Origin: Bifidobacterium sp. ESL0682
Lineage (GTDB): Bacteria; Actinomycetota; Actinomycetes; Actinomycetales; Bifidobacteriaceae
Reading direction: 5' to 3'
DNA: 64,000 bases
Assembly (NCBI RefSeq): GCF_029392815.1
Contig: NZ_CP113942.1
Location: 930,001 to 994,000, forward strand
Part shown: one piece after another, positions 39,174-49,878 of the stretch
Layout: every line of letters begins with the position of its first letter
Position numbering within the stretch: position 1 is the stretch's first letter
Program-made: the position numbers and the translations under genes
The notes under the pieces: model-generated
What the model saw: the letters and a program-made list of their open reading frames with translations, nothing else
Databases searched by the model: none
Told to the model about the DNA's origin: nothing

Positions 39174-39591
39174 GGTTTTTCAGTGGGAACGGTTTTATGG
39201 AGCGATGGCAATTAATGAACATGTCGATGTTTTTGCCATTGGTCTTCTTCTTTGTCCTGTGATGAGGACTTGAATTGACGGAACTAGAGTTCTCTTGTTT
39301 TTTGGGCTGAAATATGGCAAATCTGGAGAGAAACCAAGCGTGAATCGGCGGAATTTTGGCGATTGCTATGCCGACAATGGCCGCAATGAGTATGGTCCAT
39401 GAAGCGACGTCCTGCTTGAAATAGATAAGCACAAAAAACAAGATGATGAAAGCGATGCTCAGCCATTGTTGCCAACGGTTCTGCTCTTCCGTCGTCTTGA
39501 AGGTTCGCATTGGCATTGCGCCGAAAAAGATGCCTAAGGCTAGACCTATAAGACCTGAACAAATCGCGACGATGAGATTAATGGTGTTCAT
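39157..39591 (-). CDS. Small membrane protein, 144 aa
   Basis: Three hydrophobic segments: about residues 4-26 (LIVAICSGLIGLALGIFFGA), 45-60 and 66-83, followed by a basic, Ser/Lys-rich tail of 50 residues. AGGAGCACT precedes ATG 39591; an in-frame ATG at 39618 is less well supported. Convergent with metF with a 17-bp overlap of ends. No family is recognised. Confidence 0.55.
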   Translation of the reverse strand: MNTINLIVAICSGLIGLALGIFFGAMPMRTFKTTEEQNRWQQWLSIAFIILFFVLIYFKQDVASWTILIAAIVGIAIAKIPPIHAWFLSRFAIFQPKKQENSSSVNSSPHHRTKKKTNGKNIDMFINCHRSIKPFPLKNPIRQP

Positions 39592-39653
39592 AGTGCTCCT
39601 ATTTGATTTTGTTGGCAAGCGTTAATTTTCCATAAAGTAGAATTTGCGAAATC

Positions 39654-39767
39654 CTACCTACGTGATGAAAATGCTTCAATGCATGCGTCATCGACGTGTT
39701 GAACGATGGTCAGAAGTTCGGCAGAAATCTGAGATATCTTAAGGCATTGTAGCAAATCGTCTTTCAT
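39654..39767 (-). CDS. 37-aa ORF coupled to the half-size sugar ABC ATPase
   Basis: It reads MKDDLLQCLKISQISAELL and ends DDACIEAFSSRR. Its ATG overlaps the TGA of the ATPase gene (ATGA), the classic sign of translational coupling. It looks like a single amphipathic helix. Too short to place in a family; it could be a small partner of the ATPase, or a displaced C-terminal tail of it if the stop at 39764 is itself a read error. Confidence 0.35.
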   Translation of the reverse strand: MKDDLLQCLKISQISAELLTIVQHVDDACIEAFSSRR

Positions 39768-40621
39768 TGACTTCCGTCGTCAAGATCTTGCAGTTCTTTG
39801 GTCCTGTCAATAAGCCTGTTACGTTTGACGGCATTCTGGTACTGCTGTAATCTTCCTTCAGATTCACATGGGCTAATTTCTCCGTCGACACCGGCTATTT
39901 CGGCGATGATTTCTTCATAGCTGGTGTTGTTTGTTTCATGTATTCCCTTGATCCGTCCGTGGCGTAGAACAATGATGCGGTCGCTGACCGCGAAGACATC
40001 GGGGAGGTCGTGTCCTACCAAAACAACCGAGCGAGTTTGCGACCGTAATCGCTTGATGTAATTTAGCACTTCCGCTGTTTGCATCATCGACAACGATGAA
40101 GTGGGTTCATCCAAGAGAATGAGCTTCGGGTTGTTGAGCATCGTTTTTGCTAGGGCCACTGTCTGCTGTTGACCTGTCGAAAGCGATGAAATCGGTTGTC
40201 CTACGCGGATGGGGGAGTCGAATTCTTGCAGGATTTTTCGTGCTTCGGTATTCATCGCCATGTCATCTCTCATGCCATGGGCGTCATGTAATTCCTGCCC
40301 CAGAAAAAGATTTGATGATACATCAAGGTTGTTGCAGAATTCCTGTCCTTGAAACACCGAGACGATACCGAGGTCGTTTGCTTCACGGATGCTGTGTATG
40401 CAGGTGGGCTTGCCTTGAAAATCAAGTTTTCCTTCGCTTGGTTGTAGCAAACCTGCCATCAACTTGATAATTGTTGATTTGCCGGCACCGTTGTCTCCGA
40501 CGATGGAGACAACCTCTTTTGGCCAGATGTCAAAATTGACTGATTTAAGAGCTTCGATGAAACCAAAACGTACGGTTACATTGTGCATGCTCATCAATGG
40601 CACTTCATTGTAAACAGACAT
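39764..40621 (-). CDS. Half-size monosaccharide ABC ATPase
   Basis: A 285-residue single ABC domain of the CUT2 sugar type. Walker A IVGDNGAGKSTIIKL, signature SSLSTGQQQTVALAKTML, Walker B LILLDEPTSSLSMM, H-loop LVGHDLPDVFAVSDR. Typical CUT2 ATPases (MglA, XylG, GguA) have two ABC halves in about 500 residues; this has one, as in FrcA-type ATPases. It lies 40 bp after the ROK gene on the same strand, next to a complete CUT2 transporter going the other way. It may be an alternative or regulatory ATPase for that system. ATG 40621 has AAAGAGGC upstream. No break is seen in this gene. Confidence 0.82.
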   Translation of the reverse strand: MSVYNEVPLMSMHNVTVRFGFIEALKSVNFDIWPKEVVSIVGDNGAGKSTIIKLMAGLLQPSEGKLDFQGKPTCIHSIREANDLGIVSVFQGQEFCNNLDVSSNLFLGQELHDAHGMRDDMAMNTEARKILQEFDSPIRVGQPISSLSTGQQQTVALAKTMLNNPKLILLDEPTSSLSMMQTAEVLNYIKRLRSQTRSVVLVGHDLPDVFAVSDRIIVLRHGRIKGIHETNNTSYEEIIAEIAGVDGEISPCESEGRLQQYQNAVKRNRLIDRTKELQDLDDGSQ

Positions 40622-40661
40622 CTTTGCCTCTTTCGTAAAACTCGTTGGTGAGTAGTATATC

Positions 40662-41830
40662 CTAATTATGCTTTTCAATGTTTTGCAAAGCGAGAATCGC
40701 TGCGCCTAAAGCTGCTCCATTGACGGGATACTTTGCGGGGATTACATCGATGGGCTTCAAAACATAGGGGAAAAGCAATCTTTGCAATGCCTCTGAAAAC
40801 GGGTCGATAAAATCCTTGCCCGCTAGGGAGAGTTTACCCCTAAAACAATCACCTCAGGGTCAACGGATATGCAGAGGTCTGCACAGACATTGCCTATGCG
40901 AACTGCCGCGTCGGAAATGACCTTACGGCACCCTGGATCCCCCTGATTCGCCAAAGACACCAGATCGGTCAGCGTCATATTGCCGTGAGTGACACTCAAC
41001 AATGAAATCAGACGGTCTTCGCCGACCACCGTGTCGAGGCATCCTCGATTGCCGCAGGTGCAGATACTGCCCAAAGGGTCTACTTGTATATGTCCGATTT
41101 CACCAGCCATTCCTGTGACACCATGCCAAAGTGCGTCGTTGATAACGATTCCTGCACCCGTTCCTTCTCCCGCTTCGACACAGACGAAGTCGGGTTTGCC
41201 TTGGACTGCACCGATGGAGTTCTCACATGCGGCTGCTGCATTGGCGTCGTTTTCGACAATGACGGGCACATGGAATGTGTTGGATAGCGGGGACGCAATA
41301 TCTAATCCTTCCCATCCCGGCAAAACTCCAGGCAAAGAGACAGTATGGGTCCTGTTGTTCACTGGCGCGGAAACGGCGAGGCCTATGCTGAGGATCTCAC
41401 TGGGCTCGGCGCCGATGTTGTTGATGGTTTCGTTGACAAGTACAATGGCGCGTTCGATTGTTGTGTCGGCCTTGTGATTTTTGGCCAACGGAAGGTTGTG
41501 TTCTGCGACGACTTCTTTGGATGCATCGATAATAGTCAGTAGTAGGTCATGGCGGCTGATATGAATGCCGATACTCAGACCATGCTGTCTGACTAGTGTG
41601 ACAAGCACTGCTCGTCGACCGTTGCGTACTGTGTTCTGGGTGGTGAGTTTATTCTCTTCCACGAGCTGACGGACCAAAGTTGAGATGGTGGCGGTGGAAA
41701 GGCCGGTTGATTCAGCAAGTTCGATTTGGGTCATGGCTCCAAAATGCTGAATATGTTCAAGTATCGTTTCGCGATTTGCTTTGCGAAGTGAAGTCTGAGA
41801 GCCAAATAAACGTGCCATATGTTCAAGCAT
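40662..41830 (-). CDS. ROK-family transcriptional regulator (apparent frameshift near 40838)
   Basis: About 390 residues when joined. An N-terminal winged helix (ETILEHIQHFGAMTQIELAE, TGLSTATISTLVRQLVEE) precedes a ROK sugar-binding domain with GLDIASPLSNTFHVPVIVENDANAA, GEGTGAGIVI and the zinc motif CTCGNRGCLD. The frame breaks at EVIVLG; restoring one base in the G run (minus-strand TTAGGGGTAAA) gives LGGKLSLAGKDFIDPF and a normal ROK end with VNGAALGAAIL, to a stop at 40662. The start is uncertain (41830, 41818 or TTG 41878), as none has a good binding site. It probably represses the divergent binding protein–ATPase–permease operon until its sugar binds. Confidence 0.82.
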
Positions 41831-41882
41831 AACCGATAAAGGGGCGGTTAACGCTACTTTTCCGGAAATATACGACAATACA

Positions 41883-41959
41883 TTAAATTTGAGAACTGAA
41901 ACTAAAAAAGTAAAAAATGCAGTATTGAATTTGACAACTTAACATAAAAAGGGCAGAAT
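41883..41959 (+). promoter_or_regulatory. Promoter of the sugar-transport operon with two ROK-operator-like repeats
   Basis: A near-consensus -35 TTGACA (41931-41936) is spaced 17 bp from CAGAAT (41954-41959). TTAAATTTGAGAACT (41883-41897) and TTGAATTTGACAACT (41925-41939) match at 13 of 15 positions and are 42 bp apart, about four helical turns; the second covers the -35 element. This is the expected place and shape for repressor sites of the adjacent ROK protein. The divergent ROK gene would use the same region (minus-strand TTGTCA is present). Confidence 0.55.
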
Positions 41960-42014
41960 AATCATAAATTCCAGAATGGTCTGGAATCAATCCCTCAAAA
42001 GCGAAGGAAAAAAC

Positions 42015-43186
42015 ATGAAGTTACCAAAGAAGGCTCTTGCTTTGGCGCTAGGCGCGGTGATGTGTCTGAGTGTTGGAGCGTGTGGATCATCGCGTAGCGG
42101 CCAATCGGCGAATGGTGGAAGCGAAATCAAAAAAGGTGACACCATTGGTATCTCAATGCCGACCAAGTCCGAGGAACGCGCTGGAACAAAGACGGCAACA
42201 ATCTTAAGAAAAAGCTCGAGAATGCGGGGTACAAGGTTATTCTTTCCTTTGCCGATGATAAACCTCCGCAACAGAACGCCGATATCGAGAATATGGTCAA
42301 CAACAATGCGAAGATTGTCGTGGTGGCTTCCAAAGACGGAACTGCTGTCGGGCCAGCTGTAGAAAAGGCTAAAGACGCCGGAGCCAAGGTCATCGCTTAC
42401 GACCGTCTCATTATGAATACCAAGGCCGTTGACTACTATGCGACCTTCCAACTCGAACAGACTGGTGTGCTTGAGGCTAACTATCTTATTGATAAGCTCG
42501 GGCTGAAGAAGGGCGCCAAAGGTCCGTTCAACATCGAGCTTTTCTCTGGCTCGCCAGATGACAACAACGCTAAATACTTCTTCAAGGGTGCTTGGCAGCT
42601 GCTGCAACCGTATTTCAAGTCTGGTGTGCTGGTCAGTCCCTCGAATCACGGTGGCGGCGTAAAGGCCGATTTCAAGCTGAGCGATTGGCAGAAGATTTCT
42701 GTGCAATCATGGAAAGCTGAACAAGCCCAGAAAGACATGGAGTCGATCATTGATTCGACGTATTCTCATGGTGAGAAGCTCAATGCGGTACTGAGCCCCT
42801 ACGATGGCATCTCTCAAGGTGTTATCAATGCCATTCAGGAGAAACGCCCCGATATGCAGCCAGGCACTGATACTTGGCCCTATATCACTGGCCAAGATGC
42901 TATGGAAATTGCTGTCGCGAACATTGCCAAAGGAACCCAGGGGCAGACGGTCTTCAAGGACGTGAACAAGCTCGCCGATGCGGTCTATGACATGATTCTC
43001 GAGATTGCCCAGAACAAGAAGGTCACAGGACTTAACGGCAAATTCAATAACAACGATATCGACGTCCCTTCAAAGTTGCTGAATCCACAGAACATCACTA
43101 AAGACAATCTCGGCGAGCTGGTCAAAGCCAATTACCTTACTCAGGATCGGTTCAATGCCCTTACTCAAGGTACAGATGTCAAGTAA
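42015..43186 (+). CDS. ChvE-like monosaccharide-binding lipoprotein (apparent frameshift near 42180)
   Basis: About 390 residues when joined. The lipoprotein signal MKLPKKALALALGAVMCLSV ends in lipobox VGAC, so the protein is anchored outside the membrane. The binding fold opens GISMPTKSEERWNKDGNNL, typical of ChvE-type multiple sugar-binding proteins; the break falls at GAACGCGCTGG, between SEER and WNKDGNN. The rest, with QNADIENMV, ASKDGTAVG and GQDAMEIAVANI, is normal. GAAGGAA precedes ATG 42015. It is the first gene of an operon with a two-domain ATPase and a permease. Likely ligands are aldoses such as arabinose, galactose or xylose; sequence alone does not decide. Confidence 0.85.
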
Positions 43187-43203
43187 GTTGTTTGGTCATT
43201 TTC

Positions 43204-43238
43204 GGTGTATGAGGCGTGCTGTTTCCGTCTCATACACC
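43204..43238 (+). promoter_or_regulatory. Intra-operon hairpin after the sugar-binding protein
   Basis: GGTGTATGAG (43204-43213) and CTCATACACC (43229-43238) form a perfect 10-bp stem with a 15-base loop between the binding-protein and ATPase genes, with no T tract after it. Such hairpins in binding-protein operons usually stabilise the upstream mRNA or allow partial read-through, giving excess binding protein over transporter. Confidence 0.65.
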
Positions 43239-43271
43239 ATGGTTGTCGGCAATAATAAGGAGGTATGAGAA

Positions 43272-44827
43272 ATGCCGCATGATGACATCATATTGAGCAT
43301 GAACAACATCACCAAGAAGTTCGGGACTGTCAAAGCACTTTCAGATGTGAATTTGGAGGTTCGCCGTGGTGAGATTCATGCCATTTGCGGTGAAAACGGA
43401 GCCGGTAAATCCACGCTGATGAATGTGTTGAGTGGAGTCTATCCATTCGGCAGCTACAGTGGCGACATCGTCTTTGACGGAAAGGTTTGCAAATACAAGA
43501 ACATCAATGATTCCGAGGCTGACGGCATCGTCATCATTCAACAGGAACTTGCGCTAAGTCCCTATCTGTCGATCGCCGAAAATATTTTCATCGGCAATGA
43601 ACAGGCAAAGGCAGGGGTCATTGATTGGAATGAGACCCGCTCCGAAGCCGCAAAGCTTCTCGCTCGCGTAGGATTGCCGGAAAATGTCGATACCAAAATC
43701 ATGGATCTCGGCGTCGGCAAGCAGCAGTTGGTCGAAATCGCCAAAGCACTTTCAAAGAATGTCAAACTGCTGATACTTGACGAGCCGACGGCTGCCTTGA
43801 ATGATGAAGACTCGGCTCATTTGCTCGATTTGGTTCGACAACTCCGTAACGAGCAGGGCGTCACCAGCATCATCATTACTCACAAGCTCAACGAGGTTGC
43901 GGATATTGCCGATGACGTTACCATCATCCGTGATGGTTCGACAGTAGGGCAGATGGAGATAACGGCTGAAACTCCTCTCGACCAGGACGAGCTCATTCGT
44001 AAGATGGTTGGGCGCGAGTTGACCAATCTGTATCCAGATCATCAAGCCAACAAGCCAGGGAATGAATATCTGCGGGTCAAGGATTGGACGGTCCATCATC
44101 CTCTTGATGCCGATCGCATCGTTGTTGACCACGCGAATTTCTACGTACGAGCTGGTGAGATTGTTGGCCTTGCAGGTCTTATGGGTGCCGGACGTACAGA
44201 AATGGCAATGAGCGTTTTTGGACGGTCCTACGGTTCCCGTATTTCTGGAGAGGTTTACATCAAGGGCAAAAAGTCAATCTTTCCAATGTCCAATCGGCTA
44301 TCGATGCTGGGTTGGCCTATGCCACTGAGGATCGCAAAGTCTACGGTCTGAACCTTCTGCAGAACATTCGCGAGAATGCTTCTATGGCTTCGCTGAAGAA
44401 AATGAGCAAATTCGGAGTAATGGACGACAACGTCGAGCGTAAGGAAGTCGACGAATATCGCGAGAATTTCAACATCAAATGCACCAGCATTGATGAGCCG
44501 GTAAGCTCGCTGTCCGGTGGAAATCAGCAGAAGGTCGTACTTGCCAAATGGGTGCTTTCCGACCCGGACATCCTCATTCTCGACGAGCCGACTAGAGGCA
44601 TTGATGTTGGTGCAAAATATGAGATCTATGAAATTATCGACCGTCTTGCCGATGAAGGCAAGGCAGTCATTGTGATTTCCTCTGAGCTGCCGGAGCTGAT
44701 AGGCATCTGTGACCGTATTTATACGGTCAGTCAGGGCGTCATCACCGACAATGTAGATCGGCGAGGATTCACGCAGGAATATCTAATGAAGGGTATGACG
44801 AAAGAAAAGGAAGTGGCGGTACGATGA
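43272..44827 (+). CDS. Sugar ABC transporter ATPase, two ABC domains (GguA/MmsA type; apparent frameshift near 44273)
   Basis: About 518 residues when joined. It energises import of the sugar bound by the upstream lipoprotein. Domain 1: Walker [41 protein letters not shown]. Domain 2 resumes after the break with [17 protein letters not shown], signature [16 protein letters not shown] and [13 protein letters not shown]. The break is at GGCAAAAAGTCAATC, where one base is missing before [15 protein letters not shown]. As usual for the family, the first Walker A is canonical and the second degenerate. AAGGAGG precedes the start. The stop overlaps the permease start (ATGA). Confidence 0.87.
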
Positions 44828-46055
44828 GCTCTACAACTGTGCCAAAAACCAAAGAACCTATTGAGAAAAAGAGGGGAGCAGCAGCGTTCTATCGGCAGTT
44901 GCCAACAACGCCCGTCAATACGGTATTGTCGCTGCGCTGGTGGTCATTATTGTTGCCTTCGAGATACTTACTAAAGGGGTTCTGCTGAAACCCAACAGCT
45001 TTGTTTCGCTCATTCAGCAGAACGCCTATGTGATTATTCTGGCGATTGGTATGGTGATGGTGATCATCGCCACCCATATCGATTTGTCGGTTGGTTCGCT
45101 GGTTGCATTCATCGGCGGTGTTTGCGCGTTGTTGATGGAGCGACAAGGCATGAATTGGGTCCTTGCAATCATCGTCTCTCTGATTGTAGGCCTCATCATC
45201 GGTTGCTGGCAGGGTTTCTGGGTGGCGATTGTTGGTATACCTGGCTTTATCACCACACTGGCCGGCATGTTGATATTCCGAGGTCTCGCCACTGTTATCG
45301 TTGGCGAGTCCGTACCGATTACCTCCCTTGCCTTCCGTGGAATTGCGCGTAACTATCTGCCAAATATCTTAGGGTTCTGGGGTCCGTTTGACGGGTTGAG
45401 TATCGTCGTCGGTGTCCTATGCATCGTGGCTTATGTATGGAGCCAAATCTCCAATCGCAAGCGCATGGAGAAGGTTGGTCTAGTTGCCGAGCCAATGGTC
45501 ATGACCGTCATCAAGTGCGTTATCATTTCGTTGGTCATCGCCTTCGTCACCTATCTCATCGCTTCTTCTGGCAATGCCAATCAAGGCGGCATCCCGATTA
45601 TGCTCGTCATTGTCGGTGTACTCGTCGTGGTTTACAACTTCATCCTTACCCGCACCGTCTTCGGCAGGCACGTCTATGCGGTGGGTGGTAACCGCAAGGC
45701 CGCTATTCTTTCAGGCATTAATACGAAGCGGGTCGACTTCATCCTATTCGTCCATATGGGCTTCCTGTCAGCTGTGGCTGCGATCTGCATGTTGTCTCGT
45801 CTTGCTTCGGCAACGGCTCAGACTGGCATGGAATTCGAAATGGATGCCATCGCTGCCTGCTTTATTGGCGGTACTGCGGTTGCTGGTGGTGTCGGCACTA
45901 TTCCGGGCGCAGTGGTTGGCGCGTTCGTGATGGGTGTTATTAACCAGGGTCTGTCAATCATGGGTGTTGACACTGCTGTTGTTAAGACCATTAAGGGTCT
46001 CGTGCTTCTGCTTGCTGTAGCTGTGGATATCATGTCCAAACGCAAGAAGAACTGA
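44824..46055 (+). CDS. Sugar ABC transporter permease (GguB type; apparent frameshift at 44873-44878)
   Basis: About 410 residues when joined. A polytopic CUT2 permease with 10 or more hydrophobic segments: GMVMVIIATHIDLSVGSLVA, PGFITTLAGMLIFRGLA, FILTRTVFGRHVYAVGGNRK (the coupling segment) and GGTAVAGGVGTIPGAVVGAF. The ATG at 44824 overlaps the ATPase stop, but the first 17 codons are out of frame with the rest; the read AAGAGGGGAGCAGC needs one base (AGGGCGAGC) to continue into SVLSAVANNARQYGIVAALV. This is the same GGGGAG signature seen in six other breaks. It forms the channel of the importer. Confidence 0.85.
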
Positions 46056-46074
46056 GCAGCTCTCTCTAACGATT

Positions 46075-46123
46075 GAACAGTGCATGTTGAATTTGCTCAA
46101 ACGGTGATTCGCATGCACTGTTC
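46075..46123 (+). terminator. Hairpin after the sugar permease
   Basis: GAACAGTGCATG (46075-46086) pairs exactly with CATGCACTGTTC (46112-46123) across a 25-base loop, 19 bases after the permease stop. No clear T tract follows. Confidence 0.5.
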
Positions 46124-46164
46124 GACGTAACCGTCATTGGCTGTTTGTTGGTCAAAGAATATTG

Positions 46165-46422
46165 ATGTATGAAAAGATGAATCTGATGAAACTTTCTGAA
46201 CATAGTCGTGGTTTGCTGTATGCGTTTATGTCTGCTGCATGCCTCATTTGGCTTGTCCAATCCAGCAGCGAAGCTTTCAAATCCGGTACGTTCTTTACTT
46301 GGCCCAATCTTATTTTTGTCTGCTGTATGGTTGTAATAATCGGTTATGGCATGTATGCCGCATTTCAAAGCTGGGCGACAACAGATAAAGCCGATAATCA
46401 AAAGAAGAATACTGAGGAGTAG
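46165..46422 (+). CDS. Small membrane protein, 85 aa
   Basis: Two hydrophobic segments, about residues 16-35 (GLLYAFMSAACLIWLV) and 46-66 (LIFVCCMVVIIGYGMYAAF), then a polar tail. It ends 49 bases before glnE. The binding site is poor; starting at ATG 46177 instead would use GAAAAG. Plausible but weakly supported; no family is recognised. Confidence 0.45.
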   Translation: MYEKMNLMKLSEHSRGLLYAFMSAACLIWLVQSSSEAFKSGTFFTWPNLIFVCCMVVIIGYGMYAAFQSWATTDKADNQKKNTEE

Positions 46423-46471
46423 ACGAATTTACGCTGATTAGAAAAGCCTGCCCGGGTTGTAGATTGGGATT

Positions 46472-49400
46472 ATGGAAGCTTCCAAGGAATTTGAAATCAC
46501 GACCCATGACCTCATTCACGCTGGAGTGCAGAGTCTGGGAGAGGCACGAGATCGATTGAGGCATTTATCGTGCCTAGGTTTCGATGCAAAGTCCTTGCAA
46601 GCTGTTTTGGATGCGTTGCAACGGGCTTGTGACCCGGACGTGGCCTTGCAACATTTGGTTGACATCTTTGATAGTGAAGAAGAAAATGTTGTTGACGATT
46701 CGTCGACTTCTGCTTTGTCAAAAAGCAATTCGGCGATATCGAGTTCAGACCAGCACGAATCTTCTCTGACCGCACTGCTGAATGAACCGCAGGCGTTGTC
46801 CCGACTTATCGCCGTCTTGGGGGCTTCGGACTCACTTGGTGGTTTGATGCGTTCCAACCATGATTTTGCCCTTGCATCAGGCTTTGATCCTTGTGGGAGT
46901 CTTCAGTTTACCCGTCAAAAACGAATCGAATATATGGCAGCCGAGGTTGAGGCGGCGATTTCGAAGCAATCTGATTTGTCTGCTTCCTCTCTGGCTGCCG
47001 GAACCGAAGCGTTGCGCAAAAATTATTATTTACAGCTGGCGGCCATCATGGCGGAGGATGCGGCCGCGGACGATCCTGTGAAGATACAGCCACGGATCAG
47101 CGCGATGTTGTCTGATTTGGCCGATGCCGCCATCTCTTCGGCGCTCGCCATTGCTAAGGCCAACGTTCCTGACAGTGGATGTTGCGGGTTCACGGTTATT
47201 GGCATGGGCAAACTTGGCGCCCAGGAATTGAACTATGTTTCTGACTGTGACCTGGTTTATGTGGTCGAGCCTCTGGCATCATCGGATGACGGACGGCAAA
47301 TCGACAACGCAACGCTGACCAGGATTGGCACGAAAATCGGAACCTTATTACAAAAAATTTGCCAGTCGGTGATGCCGGGAGTCGATATGCCGCCGCTTTG
47401 GCAGATTGACACGGCGTTACGGCCGGAAGGCAAAGACGGTCCGCTGGTTCGGACTATCGATTCCTGCCGTGTCTATTACGATAAGTGGGCAAGCAACTGG
47501 GAGTTCCAGGCGTTGCTCAAAGCTCGTGTCGTTGCCGGTGACGAGGGATTGGGCAAGGAATACCTTGATATGACCAGACCGTTGGTCTGGTCGGCTTCGA
47601 AACGAGACAATTTCGTTTACGACTGCCAGAAGATGCGCAGGCGCGTCGAAGACAATATCGCGCCGGATCTGCGCGAACGTGAGATCAAGCTCGGCAAGGG
47701 CGGACTGCGTGATGTCGAATTCACCGTGCAGATGCTCCAGCTCGTTCATGGCCGTTCCGACGAATCGTTGCGCGGCCGTTCCACATTGGGTGCATTGCAG
47801 TCGCTTTCGGAGGGTGGCTATGTCGCCCGCCCGCAGGCTGCAAGGCTTGATGAGGATTATCGTTTTGAAAGAGTGTTGGAACATCGTGCACAGATGTGGG
47901 AACTCAAACGGACACATCTTTTCCCTGATTTAGGCAAGGCCAATGAGGGTGGGGTCGATATCGTTCGCAACGCAGACCCACGGGCGATTGACGACAATCC
48001 TGATTTGCGTCGCCTCAGTCGAGCCTTTGGCCTGTTGCCGGACCAGTTGGTAGACAGATACGACAAGGTAAGGCGTGAGGTCCGTCGTCTTCATAGCGAT
48101 ATTTATTATCGGCCGATGCTGCCTATCAATGCGCAGCTTGACGACGACCAGGTCACGTTGAGCGACAAGGCAACTCGCGAGCGCTTCGAATCCATCGGTT
48201 TTGCGGATCCTGACGCAGCGATGCGTCATATCAAGGCGTTGACCGAAGGTGTCTCCCGAGCCGCCAAGATTAACCGGATTCTCCTGCCGTCGATTCTGCA
48301 ATGGCTGGCGCAGGGGCAGAACCCCGACATGGGGCTGCTGCAATGGCGTAAACTCGAGGAACGTTTTGGCGGCGGAAGCCAGTATCTCGGTTTCCTACGC
48401 GATTCGCCGCAGGCGCTTATCAGGCTGTGCCATATTCTTTCGAATTCAAGACTATTGGGCGATTCGCTCAACCGCTCTATCGAATCGGTGACCTGGCTGG
48501 GCGATGATGAGATGCTCATGCCACGTACCCGCGAAAGTCTCGATGTGCGGGCAAAAGCCGCTGTCTCACGCTATGCCGACAATATGAATGATTTCGCCAC
48601 TTCCATCCGAGCCATGCGTCGTCATGAAATCGAACGTGTCGGCTTGGGATGGACTTCGAACGTCTTTGATGATGGTGTTGGATTGGCCGGAATGACCGAC
48701 GTGTACGATGCCGCCATCGAAGCCGCGTTGCAATGGGCCATTCGCCATCAATGTGCGGCGATGAAGCTTGATACCGCTCCGGCGGCCATCGCTGTTATTG
48801 CCATGGGGCGCTACGGCGGATGCGAGGTCAACTTCTGTTCCGATGCCGATGTCATCATGATGTATCGCCCTGTACATAGCGCAGAAGGCGGAAGCGATAG
48901 TGATAGCCAAAAGATTGTCGCGGAATTCGCACGCAACGTCGTCAACGATCTGCGCAACATCCTTCAAGGTCCCGCAAGTCTTGAACCCAAGATTGACCTT
49001 GACTTCGGGTTGCGGCCGGAAGGCAAGAACGGCCCGCTCATTCGTTCCTATGAATCCTGTCGCGATTACTACACCAAATGGTATAGCACCTGGGAGTGCC
49101 AGGCGTTGCTTCGGGCTCGTTATGCTGCCGGAGACCGGCAATTGGCAGAGGATTTCCTGACTCAGCTGGCCAATCCGCTACGCTACATGGACAGGTCTTT
49201 GACCGATGAGGAGATCGGTGAGATTCGTAAGCTTAAGGCGCGCATGGAAGCGGAACGCCTGCCGCATGGTGTCAAGCGCAGTCAACATCTGAAGCTCGGT
49301 GCAGGTGGGCTTTCCGATGTCGAATGGACGGTGCAGCTGATGCAACTCGAGCATGCGGGAGAGCATGAGAGTCTGCGGGTCAGCTCAACACTCAAGGCGC

Positions 49401-49677
49401 TTGATGAACTCGAGAACCTGGGATATATCGAAGCCAATGATGCTGATGCGTTGCGCAAGGCATGGAAAATGCTCACCGCCGCACGCAACGGCAACTATCT
49501 GTGGGGTGCGCGACTGTCGCAGGCCGATGTGCTGCCATCCGATTTCAACGGACTCGGGGAGTGGCAACGTTCTTGGGCTACGACGCGAACCGAGGCCAAT
49601 ACTTCGGCAACGACATCCAGGCCGTAATGCGCCGCTGCCGCGAGGTGATGGAGCGGTTGTTCTACGGACTGGAATGA
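46472..49677 (+). CDS. glnE: Bifunctional glutamine synthetase adenylyltransferase/deadenylase (apparent frameshift at 49556-49561)
   Basis: About 1,068 residues when joined. GlnE adenylylates and deadenylylates glutamine synthetase to match nitrogen supply. It has two nucleotidyltransferase domains: one with GMGKLGAQELNYVSDCDLVY (metal-binding DCD) near residue 250 and a second with MGRYGGCEVNFCSDADVIMM near residue 780; each is followed by a helical GlnD-PII-uridylyltransferase-like bundle with LRPEGKDGPL or LRPEGKNGPL. The last 40 residues shift frame at GGACTCGGGGAGTGG; restoring GGCGGAG gives GGVATFLGYDANRGQYFGND and the stop at 49677. The active sites lie before the break, so function may survive even if it were real. 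Confidence 0.9.
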
Positions 49678-49878
49678 TTTGGTTGTGCAGCAATCGGATT
49701 CCGGGTTATTCGCGGCATATTGCGTGCATAAGAAGCGATATTACCCGTGATTGAAGTCGGATTAGTCACTTGTACCAGACATGCTCAGACATGAGAAACG
49801 TGTGATTCGTGTCGTTGTGTGCGGGTAAGTTGTCAATGGTCACACCAAGTGGCCACCTTGGTTAAGAAAGGTGAGCCG

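Noticed and set aside
49678..49878. A PyrR-type attenuator before pyrB
   Set aside because: No terminator/antiterminator pair or PyrR-binding loop is visible, only a short CCAAG/CTTGG pairing close to the start.
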